From positions 1 through 64,000 of the forward strand of contig NZ_FZOJ01000017.1 of NCBI RefSeq assembly GCF_900188145.1: a stretch of DNA of 64,000 nt, written 5' to 3'. Every line of letters begins with the position of its first letter. Positions within the stretch are counted from its first letter, which is position 1. This DNA is from Anaerovirgula multivorans. Its GTDB lineage: Bacteria; Bacillota; Clostridia; Peptostreptococcales; Natronincolaceae. The notes below the pieces were generated by a model. The model ran no database searches. It was not told the origin of the DNA and was given only the letters and a program-made list of their open reading frames with translations. The position numbers and the translations under genes are program-made. Shown piece by piece: positions 47,260-55,372 of the stretch.

Positions 47260-48502
47260 AATAACTTTATCATCAACAAATCAGGTAATTGACCAAAGTC
47301 TAAAGCTTCAAATTACAGGATTAAAACCTAACCAACTGGTAAAGATACAAGCAGAAATGCAGGACGATGTAGAAAGAACATGGCATTCCTGTGCAACCTT
47401 CACAGCTGATTGCGAAGGAAAGATTGATTTAGATACAACAGCACCTCAAGAAGGCTCTTACACCAACTGTGACCCTAATGGTTTATTGTGGTCTATGCAG
47501 ATAAAGGACAGTAATAATCCTTTTCCTCCAATATTTTTAAAAATGAGTACTCAATCTCATAAGGTGAGTTTTTATTTGATAATAGAAGATGAAGTAAAAG
47601 ATAAAAGAGAAGTACAAATTAACTTTACTAATTCTGATACTGAACAAATTGTTGTTCAAAATTCAATAGTAGGAAAACTCTTTAAACCTAAAGGAAATAA
47701 TAATCTACCAGCTGTAATCATTGTTGGAGGTTCTACTGGAGGCCTCTTTTGGTCAGAACAAATAGCAGCTTTACTGAGTACAAAAGGATATGCAGCTCTT
47801 GCTTTAAATTATTTTGATATGCAAAATGACAATTTACCAACTGAACTCATTGAAATTAAAATAGAATACTTTAAGAAAGCACTTGATTGGCTTAAAAACA
47901 AATCCGAAATTGACAAAAATAATATAAGTATGATGGGAATTTCTAAAGGTGGTGAGCTATCATTATTATTTGGTTCATATTTTTCTAAGCATTTAACTTC
48001 CATAATTGCTTACGTTCCTTCTTCCCATGTATTTGAAGGAATTTCAATGGGAAAACATCAAATAAAATCATCATGGACTTATAAAAACAACCCAATAGAC
48101 TTTGTACAATACCCAGTAGATTCAAAATTCTCAAAAAATATGAATCCCATTGACATACGTAAAATTCATGATAATGCATTAAATACAGCTACTTCTAAAC
48201 AATTAGAATGTGCTCGTATTCCTATCGAGAATATAGAATGTCCTATTCTTCTAATTTCTGGAGAAAGAGATGCTACTTGGCCATCTTCAGAAATGTGTAG
48301 AGATATGATCCAAACTTTAGAAGCACATAACAATCCTTATCAATCAAAACACCTTTATTTTAACAATATGGGGCATGCTTTCTTTCTCCCTAATATACCC
48401 CCTATGATTGATACTCCATCAGTCACAGCACAAAATGCTGCACATGCTAACAAAATTGCTTGGGAGTCAACACTGAAATTTTTGGCCGAACATTTTAATT
48501 AA
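47249..48502 (+). CDS. BAAT / acyl-CoA thioesterase-family hydrolase
   Basis: 417 aa. The N-terminal immunoglobulin-like thioesterase/BAAT domain (LKLQITGLKPNQLVKIQAEM; CDPNGLLWSMQ) precedes an alpha/beta-hydrolase domain with the nucleophile elbow MMGISKGGELSLLFG, acid in LISGERDATWPSSEM and His in NMGHAFFLPN. Eukaryotic relatives conjugate bile acids or hydrolyse acyl-CoA; bacterial relatives are poorly characterised and can act on drugs or fatty esters. The nucleophile is Ser here. AAAGGAGAAAAAAACT precedes the ATG. Confidence 0.85.
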   Translation: MNPKITLSSTNQVIDQSLKLQITGLKPNQLVKIQAEMQDDVERTWHSCATFTADCEGKIDLDTTAPQEGSYTNCDPNGLLWSMQIKDSNNPFPPIFLKMSTQSHKVSFYLIIEDEVKDKREVQINFTNSDTEQIVVQNSIVGKLFKPKGNNNLPAVIIVGGSTGGLFWSEQIAALLSTKGYAALALNYFDMQNDNLPTELIEIKIEYFKKALDWLKNKSEIDKNNISMMGISKGGELSLLFGSYFSKHLTSIIAYVPSSHVFEGISMGKHQIKSSWTYKNNPIDFVQYPVDSKFSKNMNPIDIRKIHDNALNTATSKQLECARIPIENIECPILLISGERDATWPSSEMCRDMIQTLEAHNNPYQSKHLYFNNMGHAFFLPNIPPMIDTPSVTAQNAAHANKIAWESTLKFLAEHFN

Positions 48503-48913
48503 ACCCAGATAAAGAAAGCAGAAGTTAAAAAATACTATAGATAATCGTCCCATATTTAATTCAATCCTATGGATTGCTAGAAGCGAAGATCCAACTTCTA
48601 GAGCTTACTTTTGTCTATGATAGTGCTCATATTCTATAGGTGACATATAGTCTAAACTACTATGACTTCTTTTAGAGTTATACCAGGGTTTCTATATAAA
48701 GAGAAGCCCTCTTCTCCATGTGCTTTATCCATCTTCTAATACTTATGGGGGTAAAAACACCTATATCTTTAGCTACGTCAGTTTATAAACTTAGAAAGGA
48801 CGTGTTACAGCATGAGTAATAATAAAAAATTCACCAAAGATTATAAGAAGGAAATAGTAGGCAAAAAACCAAGGGGTAGACCATTAGCGCTGGCATTAAA
48901 GATGGAAAGAAAA
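48503..48913. mobile_element. IS3-like transposase fragments
   Basis: On the minus strand 48605-48690 reads YNSKRSHSSLDYMSPIEYEH then YHRQK-stop, the OrfB C-terminus of IS3-family elements. On the plus strand from 48812 MSNNKKFTKDYKKEIV is an OrfA-like N-terminus, joined to unrelated KKPRGRPLALALKMERK-stop. The two pieces are in opposite orientation, so this is rearranged debris. Confidence 0.55.
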
Positions 48914-49060
48914 TAGACCGACAGTGGCTGCCAAACCTCCAACGTCGATGATATACAGTGGCATGATTACCTTTTGCAGGCCGCTCCCTGTATCGGATAC
49001 AAATCTTCCAAGTAATAGTAGCAGAAGATTTGTATTTAAAGTTTTCTTATCTTTTCCCAT
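48914..49060 (-). pseudogene. MFS transporter N-terminal scrap
   Basis: MGKDKKTLNTNLLLLLLGRF then SDTGSGLQKVIMPLYIIDVG and GLAATVGLF, the first membrane helix and loop of a major-facilitator transporter, cut at 48914 by the IS3-like debris. Confidence 0.5.
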
Positions 49061-49170
49061 GAATATAATACCTCAATTCTTTTCAGTATGAGAAATCCCC
49101 CTGAACGATTGGCCTTTAATCTTCACATTTGGTATAAGAAGAAATGTCTATCGTCTCTAGTCCAGAATTT

Positions 49171-49383
49171 CTACATATCCTTCATTCCCGTTTGTTCTAC
49201 TTCCTTCAACAATGGTGTGATCTCCCCTGAAAAATATATGCATAAAACATGAAGCGCTCTGGTACAGGCTGTATAAAGCAGCAGCCGTTCTTCTTCACAA
49301 GCATAATTTTCATCTCCTGCATTATATATAAGCACCACATCAAATTCTAATCCTTTAGCAAGGTAAGCTGGTATTACCAACAA
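49171..49383 (-). pseudogene. HelD/UvrD-like helicase C-terminal scrap
   Basis: The frame VIPAYLAKGLEFDVVLIYNA then EEERLLLYTACTRALHVLCI matches helicase motifs V and VI (KGLEFD; LLYTACTRA) at the C-terminus of HelD/UvrD-type superfamily 1 helicases. The rest of the gene is missing; the break coincides with the inverted-repeat element that begins at 49388. Confidence 0.6.
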
Positions 49384-49387
49384 GAAG

Positions 49388-49696
49388 CCAAGGGGACGTT
49401 TTGTTTGCCTTAGATTATTTGATCTTATCTAATAGGCCTCTTCCTATTTTTAGTACCCTTGATAATTGCCTATTGCTTGCTCCCGTTGTCTCTTTTATAT
49501 TTTTAAGCACCTATAGTCTTCTATTCTTTTGCTATTCCTGCATTTATTGGATTTTGATGAATATATTGCAGTACTACAAGAAAATATTTGTCTGTATTGA
49601 CTGTGGTTCATTTTTAAACTGGTTTTGAAAAAGATGCCCTGTTCTGCCATTTTTGACGTTATGGCATCGTGCATGGCAAACAAAACGTCCCCTTGG
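49388..49696. repeat. 309-bp MITE-like unit with CCAAGGGGACG ends
   Basis: A 22-bp perfect inverted repeat: it starts CCAAGGGGACGTTTTG (49388-49409) and ends with the exact inverse at 49675-49696. A further copy of the end (CAAAACGTCCCCTTGG) lies at 49713-49728. The interior has no convincing gene. The GGGGACG ends resemble repeats that I associate with REP/RAYT-type transposases in Clostridia, so it may be a non-autonomous relative. It sits inside the helicase remnant. Confidence 0.55.
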
Positions 49697-49728
49697 TTTC
49701 CTTGGTTTTGAACAAAACGTCCCCTTGG

Positions 49729-50050
49729 TTTTGAATTAAGTATGAAGTTTGAAGATAATGACATCTATGGAAATGGAAGAAGCAACCTTTGATATGAACA
49801 CCCGTTCCCATATCTGCAATATCTGTTCCGTCAGCTCCCGAATGAATAATTAGAAATATGAGTTTGTCTCTCTTTGTTTAGAAGCTATGTCATCTTTTTT
49901 ATCTCCTCAAGGGTCTCACGACTTATAGCGACTGTAAATGTGCCATAATTCCTTTATTTGCAACGCTTTATACACGTTTAAGAAGGCAGCAGATCTCTGT
50001 ATGCGTTGTATATGTTATACAGATGTTTTTATAATATAAATAGTCAATTA
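49729..50050. other. Non-coding debris
   Basis: No gene seen. It may include further decayed helicase sequence, but no frame is convincing. Confidence 0.3.
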
Positions 50051-51097
50051 TTACTCTTCATCATTCTTAATGCTATTTGGTAATCTGTCAAAATCAGACT
50101 GAAAGAGCCTGTCCTGAATGATACGGTATTTTTCAAACTCACTCTCTGCAAATTCCTTTGCAATTGCAGCCATCACCTTTCCTGCGTTCTCTAATATATC
50201 CTTTTCATTGAATTGCAAGAATGCGTTTAGCTTCTTAGCCCAATCTTCCATTGTCATAGGGATATTTCTTTCAGCTTGGCTTTCTGCATAATCAAGATAC
50301 ATCGTCACAAATCGATCTAAGGATTTGATTTCTTTTTCTGTCAGATAGTTCTTTGCAATAGAAACATCGCTTTTAACAATTTTACCATGTGGAGCATTCT
50401 TCCATGTTGTCAGTCCCATATGCTCCCTGGTACTGTCGGCTCTATTATATATAATCTCCGCAGCTGTGTTACCGTGAATTGCAAAATGTAGCTTATTCTG
50501 AACAGTCTTAAAAAAATCCTTTGTTATTTCTGTTTGCGGATTATAATCAACAGCGGTGGCATAAATATCCGTGATCTTCTGATAGAACCTTCTTTCACTT
50601 GCCCGAATCTCTCTGATTTCTTCAAGCAAATGTTCAAAATAATCCTCGTTTAAGAAAGTACCGTTTTTTAGCCGCTCTTTATCCAGCACATATCCCCGGA
50701 TTGCAAAATTTCGCAGCACGCCTGTTGCCCATTGTCTAAACTGCGTTGCTCTCAATGAATTCACACGGTAGCCAACGGATATGATGGCATCAAGATTATA
50801 AAACAGAACATCTCTGTTTACTTCTCTGGTTCCCTCTTTTTGAACTATCCGGTTTTTCCGGATAGTTGCTTCTTCTGTTAATTCACCTTCAGCATAGATA
50901 TTTTTAAGGTGCTCATTTATTGTTCTTACATCCACACCAAAAAGCTCGGCAATCAACTTCTGTGTAAGCCAAACCGTTTCATCTTCAACACGAACCTCTA
51001 TTGTATTCTCGTTGGCTTGTGAAGTAAATATTAAAAACTCAGCCGTGCTATTCCTTATCTGTAAAGAATTCTTCTTTTTTTTATCATTTTCTTTCAT
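50051..51097 (-). CDS. RhuM-family protein
   Basis: 348 aa from ATG 51097 (GGAGG 8 nt upstream). It has the RhuM hallmark segments VWLTQKLIAELFGVDVRTIN, then EHLKNIYAEGEL, NRDVLFYNLDAIISVGYRVN, LRATQFRQWATGVLRNFAIR and GYVLDKERLKNG. RhuM was named from a Salmonella pathogenicity island; relatives are widespread in accessory and defence-like regions. The N-terminal part may bind DNA, and the biochemical role is not known. The gene is intact and alone; a decayed AbiEi gene lies immediately upstream. Confidence 0.85.
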   Translation of the reverse strand: MKENDKKKKNSLQIRNSTAEFLIFTSQANENTIEVRVEDETVWLTQKLIAELFGVDVRTINEHLKNIYAEGELTEEATIRKNRIVQKEGTREVNRDVLFYNLDAIISVGYRVNSLRATQFRQWATGVLRNFAIRGYVLDKERLKNGTFLNEDYFEHLLEEIREIRASERRFYQKITDIYATAVDYNPQTEITKDFFKTVQNKLHFAIHGNTAAEIIYNRADSTREHMGLTTWKNAPHGKIVKSDVSIAKNYLTEKEIKSLDRFVTMYLDYAESQAERNIPMTMEDWAKKLNAFLQFNEKDILENAGKVMAAIAKEFAESEFEKYRIIQDRLFQSDFDRLPNSIKNDEE

Positions 51098-51187
51098 GCC
51101 GGATACCTCCATTCGACTTTTCGATAGTACATAAGCATTATATTCGGCTTCTTTTTAAACCTATCGAATTCGATATGGTTTATATAT

Positions 51188-51590
51188 TCACAGCAATACC
51201 TCAAGATAGTTTTTTAAAATTTTCTCAACCCTGCAAAGCCCAGCATATTTCATCAGCTTATTTATAACTTTATCTTGTCTGCTAGTGTATTTTTTGAGTG
51301 CATTCGATACTACCACAATGTCCTGATTATTTCTATCCCTCAAAATATCGCAAATTGTACGCTCCATATCATATATTTTAATGTCATTCCTAAAAGCGGT
51401 CTGTCTGGTATAGATACCGAGATAAAAAGTTCTTTTTTAATGGTATGCACAATCCATCCATCCTGGTTTAATTTACTTGTATTATATCCTATTGGCACAG
51501 TCACACAATAAGCTACAAGGTCACGACTCGGTAAATCATGCAAAAACAATATAGTTTCATGAGAGTAGATCATTTTTTCTTTTCGAATTG
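51188..51590 (-). pseudogene. AbiEi antitoxin remnant
   Basis: One frame (51573-51340) reads MIYSHETILFLHDLPSRDLV and TVPIGYNTSKLNQDGWIVHT, parallel to the intact AbiEi at 63226 (LIFSHETALFLHGLSDRT). A second frame continues DILRDRNNQDIVVVSNALKK and ends LKNYLEVLL-stop at 51188, identical at the end to the intact copy. Frameshifted and missing its N-terminal helix-turn-helix. No AbiEii partner follows. Confidence 0.65.
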
Positions 51591-51876
51591 ATGAATTGCA
51601 TTTTGTCTTTCCACATATCCCACTACGGCATCCGTGTCATTTAATCAGTATTGTCGATTTTCACCACATGGATAGTAATGACCTCTTTTCATTGCTTATC
51701 ACTTTTTCCTGTTAACACTTATAAAGCTGTCGTAGCTGTCGACATTGCTCACCGTAAGCGAAAATCTATTATCAGAATGTAATAAAGCCATCAGCTGGTT
51801 ATCATTAAATGTCAGGTAACCCTCGATATAAAATTCCAGGTATAACTATGAACAGTTCTTGGTTTTCTCTTTTTCT
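51591..51876. other. Non-coding stretch
   Basis: No gene or clear structure seen. Confidence 0.3.
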
Positions 51877-52280
51877 TCAAAAATTATGGCAATAATTTAA
51901 AGTATCCTTGTCAAGTCTCAGAATATTAGGCTTAATATCCAGTTTACGACTGTTTCATCTTTTCCAATTGCAAATAAAGCATCCAACAAACTGTGCTGAA
52001 TATTCAGATCATCAGGATATTTTTTATGCAAATCACCTAAAAAGCTTATTGCTTTCTCATATTCTTTATTTCGCACATACGCCTCTCCAAGACTCCACTG
52101 ATAATCAGGGGCATCTGAATGATTTTCAGCTTTCTGACGCCTGTATTCTACCAAACCCTTCCAATCTCTCTTGTCAAAGAAATCAGCCTCAGCTTCCCAT
52201 TCTTCCATGTCGTCATACTCGTCTTTATATTCATGTTCATTTCCCCATATTTCCTTCAACTTTATAATCCTCAAATTCAT
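51877..52280 (-). pseudogene. TPR-like protein fragment, frameshifted
   Basis: The main frame has an acidic N-terminus (EYKDEYDDMEEWEAEADFFD) and TPR-like helices (PDYQWSLGEAYVRNKEYEKA; YPDDLNIQHSLLDALFAIGK). Near 51925 it stops (WILSLIF), while the next frame gives PNILRLDKDTLNYCHNF to 51877. One-base frameshift. It resembles helical-repeat proteins like the one at 53593 but is much shorter. Confidence 0.45.
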
Positions 52281-52320
52281 CTCTATATTGTTTCTTCAGC
52301 CTCTCAAATATTTTAGCTTG

Positions 52321-52758
52321 TTATCTTTCCTCATGTATCTGTCCATACCCCTTATCTTCAGGTTTTTCCTTGCTGCAATCAACTTCTATATCTCTTTTGG
52401 TGCTGACAACATAATGTGTAGCATACGCCTCTTCTATGCTTGAAACTCCAGATTTACTAAAGCGCAAAGGAATATTTTTGCCTTTTACGCCCCACCGATT
52501 ATATGCTGTTCAGGAGGGCTTTAAATGATTCTGCCGTGCGAATGCTCTAAGTCCTTTTATTATTAATGCCAGCTTGCTCAAGCTGGTTTTACACACTTTC
52601 TCCAGGTACGGTACACGACCGAACTGCCAGTTTTCATAATCCTTTGCAGATAATACACCGATACCCATCAGCATATCAACAGGTGCTATATAAATTTTTT
52701 CTTTAAGAATATCATACGCTACTGAATGTACCTTTTGCTTTAATTTAATGTTATTCAT
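52321..52758 (-). pseudogene. Hypothetical protein interrupted by TGA
   Basis: 145 codons: MNNIKLKQKVHSVAYDILKE and PVDMLMGIGVLSAKDYENWQ, then HLKPS, a TGA at 52510-52512, and TAYNRWGVKGKNIPLRFSKS and EEAYATHYVVSTKRDI to a TAA at 52321. The reading on both sides looks coding, so a CGA-to-TGA change is plausible. I do not know the family. It precedes the TPR fragment and is in the same orientation. Confidence 0.45.
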
Positions 52759-53286
52759 TTTTTTACCTTACCCCTTTTCGCGGTATGCTTTTGGCAAATA
52801 ATCCGGACGTTTGTAATGCCTGGGTAACCCCGCTTTTAAAAGCAGTATGCCGCGGATATTTACTTTTATATATCTCTATTAAAACCATCCCCTCCTGCTT
52901 TTTTTCCTGTTTGCTAAGGTCTCACCCATTGATCAGCAATCCTGCTGCTTTATGATAGCTACCCCTGTGCCCTATTTCATCCTCACACCTTTTAGATAAA
53001 ATTCTTCTTGCTCTCTTGTCAGTTGTATAGACTCTTTTATGGTCTCAATAAGTATCCGATACTTTTCCATATACTCCTTATTAGCATTATAACATAAGAT
53101 ATCCGTGTACTTAGGGTTGTCTATCATTCTCTTCTTGACAAATTGCTCCAAACCCTCTAATCATCAGCTTTCACCTTCTCAACACTCGCGACGACCATGC
53201 GTTATGACTTTGGTGCGGATGCACTTTAGCGAGATTTTTTACTTTTCATATTTTTATTGTTTCGATACCAATCTCTATATTTTTTT
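52759..53286. other. Mostly non-coding, with one short frame
   Basis: Apart from the short frame at 52972-53127 I see no gene. The region lies downstream of the TOTE block. Confidence 0.35.
52972..53127 (-). CDS. Possible 51-aa remnant ORF
   Basis: MIDNPKYTDILCYNANKEYM then EKYRILIETIKESIQLTREQ and EEFYLKGVRMK-stop. The frame is open further upstream (EGLEQFVKKR), suggesting the tail of a larger gene. Codon use looks coding, but I recognise no family. Confidence 0.35.
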   Translation of the reverse strand: MIDNPKYTDILCYNANKEYMEKYRILIETIKESIQLTREQEEFYLKGVRMK

Positions 53287-53550
53287 CTACTTCCAATCCA
53301 ATATGTTGTATTTATGTAATAATTCCTTTGCTAATTTCATCCCCTCTTCTGTAATTGCTACAGACTTGGATCGATGGCTGCCCTGCCGGATATAATCTTC
53401 CTTATCCAGTTCATTAATAATATCAAAATCATATCCCTTCCAAGCCATATCCAAGCTCAAGCCAAAACGGTCTCCTTCATTAAATCTTGTTAAATACATC
53501 AGCAGTATAGTCAATTCTTTAATTGCTTTTTCTGGGTTAGTTTTATCCAT
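53287..53550 (-). CDS. DUF6429 winged-helix protein of TOTE block
   Basis: 87 aa: AIKELTILLMYLTRFNEGDR, AWKGYDFDIINELDKEDYIR, SHRSKSVAITEEGMKLAKEL. This matches DUF6429, a small winged-helix-like family of unknown role. AAAGGAGAG lies 7 nt before ATG 53550, and it follows the helical-repeat gene by 42 bp, so it is the last gene of the block. It may be a DNA-binding accessory or regulator. Confidence 0.7.
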   Translation of the reverse strand: MDKTNPEKAIKELTILLMYLTRFNEGDRFGLSLDMAWKGYDFDIINELDKEDYIRQGSHRSKSVAITEEGMKLAKELLHKYNILDWK

Positions 53551-53592
53551 TTCAAATCTCTCCTTTATGCAGCGGAATAACCATTTATTCGT

Positions 53593-55281
53593 TTATTCCT
53601 CATTTAATTGCTCAAATTCTGCTTTAAATGCCCTTTTTCTGGGATATATTTTTTTATAGTGTTCTATCGTAAGCATTCTTCCATGTAACTTCCCATTTGA
53701 CTCCAATGTTTCGCCTAATGCTGTTATCAGTACAGCTGCCTTATAATAGCTTTTCCGGTGATTTCCCCCTACAACAGCCTCAGTCCTTCTATCTACTTCT
53801 TCTTTCAGCCACGCAATATACTTTTCATATTGTTCATTTCTTAGAACTACTTTTTCTTTCCAGTCTAAAAATTGATCCGTGAAGCTTTTTGTATGTTCTT
53901 CAGTGAACCGCAGTCTGTATTCTATTCCATCTATCAATCGTTGACCAGCTTTTGTAAGCTTTTTATTCTTGTCTAATAACAAAATAAAAAGTGGTACTAT
54001 AGTTCCTTTAAAATTGCTGCTCCAACCTAATGTCGTTCTATCTTTTTTACAATCTTCATAAATATAATCAAATTCTCTATTAAAAAACCGTAGAAGCTCT
54101 TTATGTTCCTTTGGAAGACTATTCAACATCATCTGTTTATTTTTATGATATCCTTCCCACATAGAATTCTCAGGTAGTGTTTTTGCATGCTGCACCGCTC
54201 TATCCGCTATATTCTGGTAATCCGAAAGCTCAAATAACCGTAAATAATGGTACAGCGTTGATTCAGAATAAAAAGCGGCTTCATAGCATTGATTAATTAT
54301 ATCAGTGTTTTCCAACTGTGCAGCAGCTTTTGCAGCTAGATCTGCAATGCTTCCCCGAATAATCAGCTTTTCAGGCAATACACTGATAGCCTCCATTCCC
54401 AGCTTCACACACTCAAACTCCTTTTTTTCATTTAGCAAATACTTGCAAGCATGTTGATATAAAACCGGATGCCTCGCCCATACTTCTCTGGCTGCTTCAC
54501 ATAGACGGCTGATACCCCCCTGATATATACATGCCTCCGACAGAAAACCTCCCGCCAGGTCGCCATCTGTATTTTTAAGAAAAGAAATCCAATCCTCCAT
54601 AAATCTGTCTATCCCTTTAAGTTCTTCCGGTCCTATCGTAAGCATTTCTTCTACTTTTATGTTTTTACACATGTTCCATGAAAGATACCGGTACAGTGCA
54701 GCTGCTCTTTCTCCCCCTTCAGTAACCTGATATTTTGCATACATCATATTTAGAGCAATACGCTTTAAATCTAGAATTACCAATTTTTCTTCTACAAGCT
54801 CCTCCAGCTCCAGCTCACTCAACTCTTCAATATCCCTATCCAATGCCGAAAAAGTTATACTGCAAAGTAAATCATATAATGCTGCCGCCTGCTGATATTC
54901 TTTTTGGTGTAATAAGTCTTCCGCAATCTGAAATGCTCTAGAAAGTTCTTTTCCTATTTCAAAAATATCAGAATACTCATAAGTATAATCGCTACCCCAA
55001 TAGCTTTCTCCATACTCTTCATAACCGCTGCACTCAAAATAGATTTCTGCATCTTCTATTTTTCTACACCAGTCTTCTAGCTCTTTTATCTCCTTTTTTA
55101 TAGAAGTATCCGGACAATAATCTTGTTTTATGGTTAAGGAGTTTAAAAATATAATTCTCTGATTTTCTTTCGTAGTTCGAGCCATATTATGTATCCATTC
55201 AGTTTTTTCCATTTCAGACATAGACGATAGTTTTTCATCAACTGCTTTCATAAATTCATTATAATTCATTGCTTTTCTCAT
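53593..55281 (-). CDS. Large helical-repeat (TPR-like) protein of TOTE block
   Basis: About 562 aa from ATG 55281 (GGAAAGAAG upstream). It is almost all alpha-helical, with TPR/SWIM-associated-type repeats (AEDLLHQKEYQQAAALYDLL; YLLNEKKEFECVKLGMEAIS; AAAQLENTDIINQCYEAAFY). An acidic patch (YEEYGESYWGSDYTYEYSDI) lies near residue 95. No catalytic motif is visible. It sits 91 bp after the primase-helicase and 42 bp before DUF6429. I infer a scaffold or sensor partner of the TOTE effector. A similar but broken TPR gene is at 51877. Confidence 0.65.
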   Translation of the reverse strand: MRKAMNYNEFMKAVDEKLSSMSEMEKTEWIHNMARTTKENQRIIFLNSLTIKQDYCPDTSIKKEIKELEDWCRKIEDAEIYFECSGYEEYGESYWGSDYTYEYSDIFEIGKELSRAFQIAEDLLHQKEYQQAAALYDLLCSITFSALDRDIEELSELELEELVEEKLVILDLKRIALNMMYAKYQVTEGGERAAALYRYLSWNMCKNIKVEEMLTIGPEELKGIDRFMEDWISFLKNTDGDLAGGFLSEACIYQGGISRLCEAAREVWARHPVLYQHACKYLLNEKKEFECVKLGMEAISVLPEKLIIRGSIADLAAKAAAQLENTDIINQCYEAAFYSESTLYHYLRLFELSDYQNIADRAVQHAKTLPENSMWEGYHKNKQMMLNSLPKEHKELLRFFNREFDYIYEDCKKDRTTLGWSSNFKGTIVPLFILLLDKNKKLTKAGQRLIDGIEYRLRFTEEHTKSFTDQFLDWKEKVVLRNEQYEKYIAWLKEEVDRRTEAVVGGNHRKSYYKAAVLITALGETLESNGKLHGRMLTIEHYKKIYPRKRAFKAEFEQLNEE

Positions 55282-55372
55282 CTCTCTTCTTTCCAAGCCC
55301 TATTGTCAACTAACAAAGCTTGATATTTTTAAAGAAACTTCTCAAAGAAAATGGTAAGCTCATTGAAAATAA

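Noticed and set aside
48812-48916. Small basic protein starting MSNNKKFTKDYKK
   Set aside because: The start matches an IS3 OrfA N-terminus and then changes to unrelated residues, so it is a rearranged fragment, not a gene.
49495-49764. 89-aa minus-strand ORF across the inverted-repeat element
   Set aside because: It runs through the terminal repeats of the MITE-like unit and has no recognisable domain; probably chance.
5682-52758. Recoding of TAG or TGA as sense codons
   Set aside because: Intact genes such as jetB end in TAG and others end in TGA at normal positions, so global recoding is unlikely. The internal stops are better explained as mutations.
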